Shown here piece after piece: positions 9,511 to 20,830 of a stretch of DNA of 64,000 bases. Every line of letters begins with the position of its first letter. The first letter of the stretch is position 1. The stretch comes from Phaeodactylum tricornutum CCAP 1055/1 (taxonomy: Eukaryota; Bacillariophyta; Bacillariophyceae; Surirellales; Neidiaceae): assembly GCF_000150955.2 (NCBI RefSeq), contig NC_011684.1:248001-312000 (forward strand), in the 5' to 3' direction. A program made the translations under genes and the position numbers. The notes beneath the pieces were generated by a model that was not told the origin of the DNA, made no database searches, and worked only from the letters and a program-made list of their open reading frames with translations.

Positions 9511-12500
9511 TTAGCCGGGCATAGCAGCCTTGTTGAAAACTCTTTTCCTTGGCAAAATCTTGCTCAGCAACCATTCAGAACTGAAATTTGGGGGCATAGC
9601 TGACGTGCCGTATACCCTGCTACCGTATTGGAGACTGTTGTAGTACTGGTGGATCGCAGAGAGCAAGTCACCACCATGTTCTCTCCACCGTGGGGATTGG
9701 TGTAAATAATCAAGCACTGCAACGTGATCGCTAAACGAAAGGATCTCACCATGCTCGGCGTCGTCCGCACTATCTTTTTTCTCAAAGAAATACACCCCAC
9801 TGCTTTCACCTCCAATCTTGGAATTACGCAAACGGTCCCATAACCGGTTGAAAAACTTTTGCTGCAGTCCTTGTGGATGGTTTTTCCGCTGGGCCGTATG
9901 TCTAGTTTTGGCTTCAGCCACAATGGCTTTGATCCCAGCGTCGATAGCACCACACTTCATCACGTGCTTCTCAATTACGGTGCCGGCAGTGGCTACGCTA
10001 TCAATTGAACTAAAAAAATATCGTCCTGCCCCGCTTCCGGTGCAGTGCCGACAACCGAGACCTGGAAAACCAACTTGAACACGACGATTTTTCCTTGCCA
10101 TGTCTTCTTCTGTCGCACGGATTGGAATAGTTTGCTGTAGAACAACGACCATAAAGTCGGTAAGATCTGGTTTGTCCTCTTCCAAAACAGTCTCAGTCAA
10201 CGACTTTATGGGGCCTTTCCGTTCCGCTCCCTCTTCTGTCTTGCTTGACAGCCGTGCAGCTAACGTGGATACAGAGCTGTCCTCGTCTTGTGCGTATACT
10301 TCTTTGGGCGGTTGAAATTCTTCGTCGAGAACAACGTCATAGATGTTTGTTAAAAATGCAATGAGCTCTTTCACAATTTCGATAGCATCATCTAATTGAT
10401 GCATGGGAATCTTAGATTGGCGAAGGATGCTGGGCAAGATGAATAGAAACTGGAACAGGTACTCACTCCCCAACGACTCAGAAGGCTTCAGACCATCCAA
10501 AGTTTTTCTGACAGAGTCCAGAGAAGGAGCGAGCTCGTCAAAACTAACGCGAATACTATTGACGACGTCTTCTATTTGTTTGTTGTAGAAGATGTTCCCT
10601 TCATTGGACCTGTCTTGCACGTGTTCGACAAATAAATCCAAAGCCTTGCTTGTCGATACTTTTCGAAGGGAGCCTATTTCAGCGAACTCTTCCCGAATTG
10701 AAGTTGATATGCAGATCCTTTTCGTCGACTTTGACAAAATTCCTAGACCAACGTTGTGGTTGGTTTCTTTTTCAAGACGAGCTCGCTTCTGGATCATACG
10801 GTGCTTCGCATGTTTCAATTTCTTTGCATTGTGACCATTTCGAAACGGGGCGAGAAATGATACGTGATCTGGGGTTTGGCCAACATCCAAACGCCACCCT
10901 AATTTGCGAAGTAACGGCCAGACCAGACCAAGAAAGAATTGGCGAGAGAGTGGAATAGGCGTAAAGCACTTCCAATCACTGAGGGGGAGAGGCACTAAAA
11001 CATCAAATTTCAACATGTCGAGAGTAGGACCGAAAGATTCATTTATATCAGTCCGTTGTTCCAACACTCCCTTTAGAGCTTTCATAATACGGTCTTTACG
11101 AAACTCAATGTCTTCATACAAGTTGCCAAAGGTGGAGATAACGACAATCGCCACTTGCCATAGTAGGTTTAGGTACCAATGTGTACATATTTTGGAAGTA
11201 CCGTTTTCAACGTCAACTTGTGTACGCAGCGTCGTATTCCTTGCTTCCTCGCTTTCTTGGTCAACACACACTATCCTTCCATCAAGCTCCTGTTTGCTGG
11301 AACCATGTTGATTGATGAGACAGTGGATTACACACGGATCTTCCTGTAAAAGTTTCGCAAAGGATAATTGAAGCTTTTCTTCAACATTGAACAAAATGTT
11401 GGCTCCATCTGTCATGGCGAAATGTCCTATGATCGTATCAAGCAGGCAATCCAATGCGGATTGTGCCAACGGGCACCAATAGGAAAGTCGAAGTTGGCGA
11501 TAAACGCCCTCTAGACCAATGCCCGAGAAAAAGTCATTACGCATTTCGGTTGCAATCGTCGTCCTTAACTGTTCCAAGATCTCGGGCTTCAAATTCTTGA
11601 TCTTGCTGTGATTCAAAAGCGCGCGGCGACCAAAGTATAGTTTGTACCGAGTTGTCGCCATTTTGCGTTCGCGGTAGTTAGAACTCATTGCATCCACGAT
11701 CCGTCGAAACACCCAGTCCGCTCTCTGCCTCAGCCTCGCAGCCGCGACAAAATGTGTCAATCTCTCCGTATTCGATTCCGACGCCAACATCATGTCAACG
11801 GCCTCGTTGAAATCAGTCGTCTCAGCTAATACTTCTTCGACAAAAATGATTGCATTTTCAAGATCTTTATTTGATATCAGATATAGCGCGGCGTCAATGA
11901 GTGGACGAGACGGTTGCGAGGACTCTTCGTGGCGACGCGAACGGATAAAATCTGACACAGATATGAATTGTACTCGCGACATCTGTCCTTTTTCAAAAAA
12001 GATGTCTGTACAGAATAGGTAATCGTACTTGCCCAAGCTGTCACGTTCTAGCAGAATATTGTATGGATCATATTTTGGGGCTTCGCATGGTCGGTCAGTG
12101 TTGCCCGAAAATAGGAAAGATCTTATCTCTTCCTTTAACAAGCTGAGATCCTGGTCTTGAAATGGCCGAACGCCGTGTTTTCTCAGCCGGATCAAGCCAC
12201 AACCTTCCTTTGCAGTTCTAAACGTGAAACGATGATCCACTATTTCTGTAGTTGATGCGACTTTCGAAGAGCCATCACGGAGTACGGGCAGTACGATCGC
12301 AGAGGACTGAGACCCAGCGATATTGTCCACAATAGCAGCGCAGTTCTCTGTGACGTCAACTTCTCCACTGGATGCACCATCATAGCATAGAAAGAGACCT
12401 AACTGAGAGCTACTCGCTTCAGTCCGAACCGACAAATGGAAGAGAAAACGCACATTTCCCATTGCTAAAACAACAAAATTGGTTGTGAGGTTTCAGCCTG

Positions 12501-15216
12501 GGCTTCACAATGTTTTCAAGCTCAATATATAAGAACCAGTCTCACCTTGGGTTGCCTGAACTGAAAATGGTTGCCTAGGAGCACCGAAAATGACATCAGG
12601 ATGAAAAGGAAGATTCTTTGTTTCCGGCAAGCGTTTCATAGAAGCATCGATGTAGTCGTTCGGCTTTGAGGACGCAACATTGGGTGCCGCCAGCGTTGGA
12701 GTGACTTGGGATTTTGCGTCAGGCTCTATATTCCCTATCGCATCAAGACCCATTTCTCGAGCAACTTTTCTGCATTGAGCCTTCCAACCGCTCACTGAAG
12801 CAATCGCGCCCAATCCCTTCAGGTCAGGCATCCCCTCTTTTGTTCTGAACTGGACAAATTCATTCGCGATATGGGTTGTCCTTGCAGAGAGAAACTGCTC
12901 GGCATTTGATATGTCCATCGACGTGAGAAATCGTTTGGTAAGTGCGCTTAATGCATCGAACGGGTCTGTCACAGATTTTGCTGTTTTTTCTACTGCCCTT
13001 TTGGCACGTACTTGGCGCGGAGAGGGCAACGGCTCAAATTGCTTCAGCTCCGCACGTATTTTATCCAACCATTCAGTCACAGCTTTGTCTGCGTCAACCG
13101 CAATTTGTGATTTTCGAATCGCACGACCAAGCAATGACTCTGGAGTTCGCTTTGCTCCGAACAACTTTGCCGCCGTGTCAATCCCAGCAGATTTCAGAAA
13201 TGAAGTTAGAGTTTTCCCAAGGACTTCTTCTAAAAGTAGCGGCGAGTGCAATGCATACTTTCCTTGCTTGTTCAGAACAGGTAGCTTTTCTTTCATTACA
13301 ACAACAGACGATTTTGAGACGTTGTGTTTTGCCCCGGAATATCCACGCGGTTCCTCCGATCTTAGCTCTGAGCTTGCTTCTGGAAGATCAGCAGGGGGCA
13401 GATCCGTTAGATCAATAAAGGGTAACACCTTTCCGGGAAGCTGCTCAACTTCAATGGATTCTTTGACGGATGCTTTCCACCCCGAAATCATTGCGACCTT
13501 CCCTGAACCTTTTAATGGAGGTAAACCCTTGCTATTGCGCCAAAAAACCAGTTGTACGGACAAGTCCTTGGTTCGCATATTCAGGAAATTGGTACCACTC
13601 TTAATTCCCATACGGTCAACAAGAAACTCATGGGCAGCACCCGTTAACACAATTATTGGGTCATTCATCCATTTTTGGTCAGTTTTTCCAACCGCAGGGA
13701 CAGTAGAGATTGCGGCCTCAAGACGAGACCCAATTCCGAGTAGATGCTTGGCGAGCGCTACCGCGGGCATTTTCTTCAGATTGCACTGGTCTCTCCACAT
13801 TTGCTCAATATCGCAAATTGATCCGGTCTCTGTCTTTTTTATTGAAAGAAACTCAAAAAGAGTTTTTATTCCAGCCGATGCAAAAAAATTGCGAATATTC
13901 AGAGGAATGAGGCATGAAATCGCCCCATCTAAAGGAAATCGTTTCGCCACTTGGGTCGCACTGCTCTCATTGCCAGCCGGCAACATTGTTAGCCATCCTC
14001 GCAAAGTCGATTCGGCTTCAACATTTGGACCAGCGAGCGAGACTGTTTCATCGGGAGCTTGGACTGATCCGGCATTTTCAAATTTGTTTTGTTCGGCTTT
14101 ATCCTTTTCCATGGTTCCGTTGCCTCCATCGTGATTTTGCTGTCTGTTCGTAATCTGAGTAGTCGGAAGAGTACTTGCTGTTTTTGTACTATTCTCTCCA
14201 TGATCCATCGGTCCCGTTGCGTTCTGTCCTTTGCCGGTAGACGAAATGCCGTCTTTTTTCTTGAGTAATTCCACGATCTCTTTTCGAATCTCCTTGGCTT
14301 GCCGGGCAAGATATTCGTCGTCATGACTCGATTTTAGCACACACCGAAGCTGATCGACCGTAAATATCCAAAAGTTACACCCTAAAAATTTGCAGACCTC
14401 CTCAGGTAGAAAATCGCGAAGATCGAACTTGTCGCAAAGCAGTTTTTGGGCTGCGTCTCGCTCCTTTTTGGCTACCAACAGCTTCTTCTGGGTGGCACTC
14501 TTTCGGCGGCGCTTTGTCGGTTGCTCGACTACATCAGCCTCAAACGACTTCGGTGGTAATTCGGGTATCGGAAGTGATATCGGACCAGGAGAAGAATCAG
14601 CTACCCGTTTCCTTGCTGGGCTTTTTCCCAAAACAATGCTCATTAGATCGGAGCGTGGAGCCTCCCGCACCTTCTCGTCGACGTCCATAGGTGCAGTGTT
14701 CTTCATAGGAAAATTCTGCGTTTGCAATTCCAAAAACGAATTCGATTTGTTAGGCTTGAGGGTCGAAAGCGGCATTGAGGCATCCTCTTCGTCATCCGCA
14801 TCGTCGAAAATTCCATGGCTAACTGTAGTAGCGGTCGGCACGATTTCTGGCTTGCCTTCCGGTGGCTTCGTTGGTTCGAAGGTTGCAGGGCTTGCAGTCG
14901 TGCCCTGGATGGCCAAGCCGGATACCGGCACGGTCGCAAGGTCGGGCATTTTAAAACTAAGTCCTGAGAGAACACTTGCTTTCTCCACTGGCGCTCTTCC
15001 GGTTATCATGGTTGCCGCGGGCATGCCTGGATGAGCCAGAATAGTAAATGTCCGTTTGGTTCCGGGAGATGCACAAGGTGCGGGAGCATCAAGCTCCTCC
15101 CGTGAAGCATGCTGCCGTGGTTCTCGGCTTACAGCAAGCACGACATCCCCCTCTTTATAAAAGCTTTCGTCATCCTTGTCATTTGGATTCTTTTCAACTG
15201 GACTAGAGTCCTCCAT
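9511..15216 (-). CDS. Giant diatom protein with repeated ~65-residue modules and a C2HC-like cysteine motif
   Basis: 1874 residues in two exons, 15216-12546 and 12464-9511. The 81-nt intron (GTGAGA...TTTTAG, 12465-12545) joins the frames exactly. The N-terminal third is disordered (Ser/Pro/Lys, several 'PARKR'- and 'KRRRK'-type basic patches), suggesting a nuclear protein. From ~14.45 to 12.73 kb it encodes about five related helical modules; the clearest pair shares 'LPPLKGSGKVAMISGWKA' and 'MPDLKGLGAIASVSGWKA'. The second exon is mostly helical without a family I recognise. Near residue 1690-1735 lies a Cys/His motif, 'GFPGLGCRHC' then 'RYFFSS' and 'HVMKC', of a type I associate with diatom-expanded proteins. 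Function is unknown. Confidence 0.8.
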
Positions 15217-16055
15217 TGCGCTTCTTCCCTTGCAAATTAATGAAAATAAATAAATATGTCAGTTAGTCTAGTTCAGCCAAAGCTTTTCCCTAGAACGAGA
15301 CCCAACAATCAAATATGTAAAATTCATCGAATTATTGTTGGAACACAAAGAGTATTGGAAAGATGGTATTGGGAGATGTAAATACCTTGGCATATAAATT
15401 TGGGCCGGCTGTGACAGTAGGTTGAATCTTAAGCTTTCAGCTCCGTAGTTTTTCTACGGGAGTCTACTGCTATGACACCTAGCGGAAAATTCAGTATTTA
15501 TTCCACCCTAGTAGTACGCTCCAGAAGCGCTAGTCGACTACGTTGCGCACCAAAATCAGCAACAATTGAAAAACAATCATATGGTACAAGGATCGCGCCG
15601 ATTTTCGGTACCAAGCCAATCGATATTCTCGTCAAAGAGGTACGTACCAAGTTGGTTAGTTTCCAAGTTTTCTTGCTTTCGTCAAAAATAGAGAACGGCT
15701 CAATGAATATTGACAACAGTGAGTGGTTGGTCTTTTGTGGTGATACACTGTGCCATTGTAGGAACAGCCGCCGTTTTGCGAGTAGTCGAAAACGGCCTTT
15801 AGAAAGACTGCCTTCTGATTGGACAGAAAGTGTCGGGATTCTAACACGTCGGACCATCGTTCGCACGTTCGCCAGCAAACATATGTACAACAGGTTATCT
15901 TTAATCATTCATAGTCAACACGGGGTTTTGTCGTTTTATAGATATTCGACGATGGCGAATGTCATCTCTTTGCAGTTAATTGTGGGTGTTCTATAACGCG
16001 CTTATCTTACTTTTTGATTAATCAGACCACTAGAATCCCAGCAATTAGTTCTCAA
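15217..16055. other. Divergent intergenic region
   Basis: About 840 bp, AT-rich, between the giant protein gene (minus) and the VKOR-Trx gene (plus). A 174-codon plus-strand open stretch lacks protein-like composition and is not called. No repeats or RNA genes recognised. Confidence 0.4.
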
Positions 16056-17183
16056 ATGAAGGGAATTTGCTTCGTTTTGGCGTTCTGGCTCTTTACAGCT
16101 CACATTTCGGCGTTCCAACCGACGTCGCTTTCGATTTTTCAGAGTTCCGGGGCCCAATTACGAGTCAGGCGAACAGCAGTATTTCTGAAGGTTGACCGTG
16201 ACAATTCGATAGAGGGAGCAGAACTATGTTGGAATCCCAAGCTCCGTCGCGTTATGGGCCTGGTTGCTTCAGCTGGCATGATTGAGACGGCCTACCTAAC
16301 CCTTACGAAGTTGACGGACAAGGTGGATATCCTTTGTGGAGCCGACGGCGGCTGCTCCTCCATTCTGAACGGTCCATATGCCTTCATTCCAGGGACAAAC
16401 ATTCCTCTATCCTTATTAGGTTTCGTGGCCTACGCTACTGTAGCGTTTCTGGCCGTGGAGCCAATCCGAACAAATGAAGAAAACGACCAAAGCAACAGAG
16501 TCTTGTTGACGACAGCGACCACCATCATGGGCGTCTTTTCCGTCTTTCTGATGTCTATTTTGTTTGGTGTGCTACACGAATCATGTCCATACTGTATTGC
16601 ATCAGCAGTGTTCTCTATAGTGTTGGCGAAACTGGCATGGTTGGGCGGTGCCCTACCCCAGGAGCGCGTTAAAGAGGGCGTCGCCACAAGCGCCGGAGGA
16701 GCCCTGGCGGCCTTTGCGGCCGCCACCGTTTTTTACGTGAATATCAACAACAACATCAACCAACCGTCATCGCAAGTGAATTTTGCAGGAAATTTTTTTG
16801 GCAAGCCGACCCTGTTGGCCGACGCAAGCGGCGCCAGCAGCAAACAGCTTTTGTACGAGCCTCCTACCGTTTCTACTGTTAGTTCCGAGCGGGCCTTGGC
16901 GCTGTCATCTCAGCTACAGGCGCTAGATACAAAAATGTACGGGGCATACTGGTGCTCGCACTGCTATGACCAGAAAGAACTTCTCGGCGTCCAGGCCATG
17001 GCCAAGATTCCTTATATCGAATGCAGCAAAGACGGTGTAAACTCGCAGACCAAAGCGTGCAAAACTAGGGATGTGCCGGGCTATCCGACATGGGAAATCA
17101 ACGGTAGGCTTTTTCCGGGAGAGCGAGAGATCGATGAATTGGAAGATATTGTACGGCAAGTAAAAGTTGAACAAACAAAATAA
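16056..17183 (+). CDS. Plastid VKOR-thioredoxin fusion (LTO1-like disulfide-forming enzyme)
   Basis: 375 residues from the ATG at 16056. Plant LTO1 makes disulfides in thylakoid-lumen proteins and is needed for photosystem II assembly; a quinone takes the electrons. Residues 1-20 form a signal peptide ending 'HISAFQP', matching the diatom plastid cleavage motif. The VKOR domain carries loop cysteines C94 and C100 ('CGADGGCSSIL') and the active 'CPYC' at 177-180 within four to five membrane helices. The C-terminal thioredoxin-like domain has 'WCSHC' (C300/C303), further cysteines at 323 and 335, and a cis-Pro stretch 'VPGYPTWEING'. All expected redox cysteines are present. It converges on the RING gene with only 48 bp between stops. 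Confidence 0.92.
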   Translation: MKGICFVLAFWLFTAHISAFQPTSLSIFQSSGAQLRVRRTAVFLKVDRDNSIEGAELCWNPKLRRVMGLVASAGMIETAYLTLTKLTDKVDILCGADGGCSSILNGPYAFIPGTNIPLSLLGFVAYATVAFLAVEPIRTNEENDQSNRVLLTTATTIMGVFSVFLMSILFGVLHESCPYCIASAVFSIVLAKLAWLGGALPQERVKEGVATSAGGALAAFAAATVFYVNINNNINQPSSQVNFAGNFFGKPTLLADASGASSKQLLYEPPTVSTVSSERALALSSQLQALDTKMYGAYWCSHCYDQKELLGVQAMAKIPYIECSKDGVNSQTKACKTRDVPGYPTWEINGRLFPGEREIDELEDIVRQVKVEQTK

Positions 17184-17231
17184 AAGCGAAGACGCCGTCT
17201 TTTTTTGTGTCATCAGCCTGAGCGTCTATAC

Positions 17232-19037
17232 TCATCTTAGTCTGCGAAATTCGTTGGCCAAATCGTTGGCGCTGAAATTGTTATTTGCTTCTGAATATTC
17301 ATCTGCGCTCGGAGCCTCCTCCTCCATGGAATTGGAATGGCGCGGACGTTCCAGGTGCGTCTCGTTGGGAGCTATGGCAACCCCATCCATTGGAGCAGGG
17401 ATCGACGGGGGTGCGACAGGCAAAGAAATATTGCTGGGCACACCGACAGCTTGCGCCTGGGCATCGAGTTGATCCAAAAGAGCGGCTGCGTCAATGCCGT
17501 TCATGACTGTTTGCTGGACGACCGTATTGAAACTCATGCAAGTGTGACAGCGTACACCCAGAAAATGCCAGCGACGTGTGTGATCTCGATTTTCACAATC
17601 ATTGCAAACAATGTTCACGATACGGGCCATTTCGGGTGGTACAGGCTGCAGAGCGATGCCCATGGCGATCGCTGACCAGGTCGCTGCCATTTCCTCTGGG
17701 GTTTCAGCTGTTTTTTTGCACACTGGACAGCGTGAATCGTACGTCGTTAGTTCCTTGAAACAATGCCAATGAATGGCGTGACCGCAAGGCATTTCGTGTG
17801 ATGCATGACGGGAACTAAACAGGTCTTCCTGACAGACTGGGCAATTGCTCATGTACTTTCCGGCCTTACAATTATGCTCATCGAAAAGTTGTGCGTCAAT
17901 GCACATGCCACAGTCATGACAGTGTCTAAAGCTTTCTCGACCCCCCACACGACAAAAGCCGCAGTCTTGACAGTGATACGGCCGCTCTGCGTCAGACATC
18001 CATAGATTACAGATATTACAGTGATACAAACCAAATTGAATGCCACAGTTTACACAATTGTTGCTAAAATGAACATGGCGAAAATTTGAGGTCAGATCTA
18101 TAGGCCCGGCAATCACTGCACGATTACGCACGGAAACGTACGTTTTACTCGATTGCCGCAAATAGCATTGTCGACAAATTACCTCTCGTACGGCAAACCT
18201 GTCAAAAGCGTGGTGTGTTTCTTCGTTATCGGCATCTTCCAAATCCAATGGCATTGATCGTCGGCGTTCGAGCTTCGACTTTTTGGCGATGGTGGCAGCA
18301 ACTTCAGCCACGGCCACAATCTTACGCTGAGACCACTGTTGAAGCGGAGGTGGGAGCACGGGGCATTCTTCGTGACAAATACGGCAACCAAATGCCAAAC
18401 CACAACAAGGTGAAATCAGTGTACAATTCCGATCATAATGATGACATTTCGGACGGGATTGTTCCATCAGCCGAGACACTTGAGCCGGATGTTCGGCAAA
18501 AATAGATGTATTCGCAGCAACCGCTGCCCTACTAGTGTCATTCCAATCTTGTAGACTGAAACTTCGGCCGTGAAAATGACGGTAGCTTCCTGGTGCAACC
18601 TGGTGTAACGGGAATCCAGACTCAGAAAGCCGGGAGGTGTGTGTGACGGACGAAGCGACCGAACGAACATCATCGTAGCCGTAAGAAATATCATCAGGGC
18701 AGTCGTCTTCGCCGTGACCTTCGCTCATGACAGCATCCCCCTCTTCGTCTGAGTAGTACTCGGCTGCAGCTGCCGCTACACGCGCCATGTTGCTAACGTA
18801 AGACACAGGATCACCTTCACGCGAAGAAGAGTTCGTGGCGGCAGAAGCTGTCGTACCCAGACTGGACCGGCGTCGCCCATCCATGAGAGATTGAACCGCT
18901 TTCGACTTCTCGGTAGCGCTAAGCTTTGGATTGGCCATGATTTCTCGAATATATTTGCGCCGTTTTTCATCTTTGATCGTTTCACTGCTACTTCGAGTCG
19001 AGCCAGTATTTGACGTCGCCGAAGCTGCATCTGCCAT
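17232..19037 (-). CDS. CHY-CTCHY-RING zinc-finger E3 ubiquitin ligase (RCHY1/Pirh2-like)
   Basis: 601 residues; ATG at 19037. The first ~190 residues are disordered. A CHY-type zinc finger begins at 'CHHYDRNC' and 'CCGLAFGCRICHEEC', is interrupted by a ~45-residue Lys/Glu-rich insert, and resumes at 'VICRQCYLRQ'. Next is a CTCHY finger ('CVNCGIQFGLYHCNICNLW', 'HCHDCGMC'). A RING-H2 domain follows ('CPVCQEDLF', 'MPCGHAIHWHCF', 'CPVCKK'), then a zinc ribbon ('CNDCENRD', 'GVRCHTC'). This is the domain order of RCHY1, which ubiquitinates p53 in animals, and of plant MIEL1/BRUTUS-type ligases. It has no haemerythrin domain, so the MIEL1/RCHY1 group fits better. The substrate is unknown. Confidence 0.9.
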   Translation of the reverse strand: MADAASATSNTGSTRSSSETIKDEKRRKYIREIMANPKLSATEKSKAVQSLMDGRRRSSLGTTASAATNSSSREGDPVSYVSNMARVAAAAAEYYSDEEGDAVMSEGHGEDDCPDDISYGYDDVRSVASSVTHTSRLSESGFPLHQVAPGSYRHFHGRSFSLQDWNDTSRAAVAANTSIFAEHPAQVSRLMEQSRPKCHHYDRNCTLISPCCGLAFGCRICHEECPVLPPPLQQWSQRKIVAVAEVAATIAKKSKLERRRSMPLDLEDADNEETHHAFDRFAVREVICRQCYLRQSSKTYVSVRNRAVIAGPIDLTSNFRHVHFSNNCVNCGIQFGLYHCNICNLWMSDAERPYHCQDCGFCRVGGRESFRHCHDCGMCIDAQLFDEHNCKAGKYMSNCPVCQEDLFSSRHASHEMPCGHAIHWHCFKELTTYDSRCPVCKKTAETPEEMAATWSAIAMGIALQPVPPEMARIVNIVCNDCENRDHTRRWHFLGVRCHTCMSFNTVVQQTVMNGIDAAALLDQLDAQAQAVGVPSNISLPVAPPSIPAPMDGVAIAPNETHLERPRHSNSMEEEAPSADEYSEANNNFSANDLANEFRRLR

Positions 19038-19992
19038 ATTGAAATACAGGGTACGATCTTTAGATTCGATATTTGAAGGACAGCAGCGCTTGAGACCGAG
19101 GCTCTACCTGTGCTTTTTGCTTCTTGAGTTTGATGGTGCTCTGCTTCTTTTCAGAAATCTTGAGTTGGGAGCTTTTCACACTCGACGATCGTCGGACGCA
19201 GCCAAACCCTGTAAAGTCATTTCAGACGACAAAGCAAGCTTTTTGGCGTCACGAGGTCGTAAGAAGTAGACACAGTCATATTGGAGTTATACTACTGTCT
19301 ATTTGGACAGGAATTTTTAGCTATCACTTAGGACATGCAAAATCAGTTTCTCAATGGTAGTGACCGAAGAATAATATCTTGCGAGACCTTTCGGAAACTT
19401 AAACCAAGTCAGCAGCGTTTAAAGGTAGACGGTACCTCGACAACCAATACCGAGGGTCGTCCTTATACTACCTAACCGCAAACTTTGCACTGGAGAGACG
19501 TATAGTGAAAGAATTAAAGTGAATCATCAGGGTTACATCAAGATACAAAATGAAAACAAACGGAATTTGAAGCCTTGACGAATTTTTTCAATTTCTACTG
19601 TTCTGTAAAGACTCCTATGCACAATTCTTTTGCAGTTGACCATGCTCTAAGCTGGAAACAAATTACTGCTTCTGAAATTGAGGATGGGAAGATTGAGAAC
19701 AAAGTACAAAACGTTTTGGCTTACTGAAAAGCGAAACGGAGGGAGACCAGGGAAATCACCGTGACATAGAATATAAGACTCATCGAAAACCCGACTCAAT
19801 TCAAACGTTCACTAGGGCATGTCGGCGCGTCCACCTTTTCGAGTGCATTTTGGCCAAGCAATACAAAAAGAGATCATTTCGCATTTGAAGTAACTTGTTC
19901 AATTTCAGACCCATAATTTTTCTGGGAGCCAATAGCGAATATATGATAGGTGTGCCTTTGTGGAGGAAACGCTAGAGAGATACGTTTCTAGA
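19038..19992. other. AT-rich intergenic region left of the transposon
   Basis: Nearly 1 kb upstream of the RING gene without any convincing reading frame. It holds that gene's promoter. No repeat family recognised until the 9-bp target duplication at 19993. Confidence 0.4.
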
Positions 19993-20001
19993 AAATGAAA
20001 A

Positions 20002-20059
20002 GAGGAAATTCGCTAACTGGGTGCTAAGACCCTGCCAAATCCACTAAATGGGTGCTTAA
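20002..20059 (+). repeat. Left terminal inverted repeat of the transposon
   Basis: Begins GAGGAAATTCGCTAACTGGG and aligns to the reverse complement of 20519-20576 with about seven differences. Confidence 0.8.
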
Positions 20060-20518
20060 CCGCTGTGCATGCCTTTTTTGCTAAATAGATCTTTTTTCTT
20101 AGAGGCAAAATTTCAATTGAAAGATCTCTCATGACTAAAAGCATATACCTGAGAAATTGAGACAATAACTCAAGAGCATCAAATCAGGCTGGGCTATTTG
20201 TTCACTGTCAGATTCACAGTCAAGTAAAGCAAAACAGTTGCAGGGGATTGCAATATTGCTCTGACCTCAAAGTAAATTGCTACCATACCAGGAAGGTTTA
20301 ACTGGCAAATGCTTGGATGATACCCTCAAATTTGGTCAACTGCCTGACTGTGAGGGACTTTGATGCTATAATAAAGTCCTTTCACTGGCAGTCTTCTGTC
20401 ATAGGAAGTGCTTTCTTTGATATTAGCCCATTTACGAATCTTTAAATGGGCAAAACACTTGTACACGTGAAATAGAAGTCAACGGAAAAATGCTTTTTAA
20501 GTATTTTGAGTTCCTTAG

Positions 20519-20576
20519 GTTACCACCCATTTAGTGGATTTTACATGGTCTGAGAACCCACTTAGCGAATTTCCTC
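20519..20576 (-). repeat. Right terminal inverted repeat of the transposon
   Basis: On the minus strand it begins GAGGAAATTCGCTAAGTGGG and pairs with the left end. It is followed directly by the second AAATGAAAA copy (20577-20585). Confidence 0.8.
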
Positions 20577-20830
20577 AAATGAAAACTTTTTCGTCATGGA
20601 CTTGAAACCCCCTTGCCGTCCCTCCTTGTGTGTCCCTAAAAGTTGCATGAGCTAAAAACGACACCTTGTCCGAAGGACACATCGATGACAGTAAGAAGTA
20701 TAAGAACTTCCCAATTTGAATGAAACAACCGAAATGGCAGTTTTTTGCGAGCTTTCTGTTTGTTGACAATGGTTGTTTCACAGTAGGTCAAATTACGATT
20801 GATGCAAGTGTGCACAAAACCTTATTCAAA

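Larger units (their letters stand above)
20002..20576. mobile_element. Non-autonomous DNA transposon (MITE-like) with 9-bp target-site duplication
   Basis: 575 bp. The two ends are inverted copies of about 58 bp, ~88 percent alike, starting GAGGAAATTCGCTAA at each end and sharing AAATCCACTAAATGGGTG further in. Immediately outside, the same 9 bp, AAATGAAAA, occurs at 19993-20001 and 20577-20585. Long inverted ends with a 9-bp duplication are typical of Mutator-like elements; the assignment is inference. The interior has no reading frame of note, so it would depend on a transposase elsewhere. It contains two inverted copies of GACTGTGA (20214-20221, 20346-20353). It sits ~250 bp upstream of the next gene and could affect its promoter. 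Confidence 0.8.

Noticed and set aside
14390-15034. 214-codon plus-strand frame
   Set aside because: Antisense shadow of the giant protein's first exon.
15472-15996. 174-codon plus-strand open stretch upstream of the VKOR-Trx gene
   Set aside because: No protein-like pattern; overlaps another open stretch on the minus strand.
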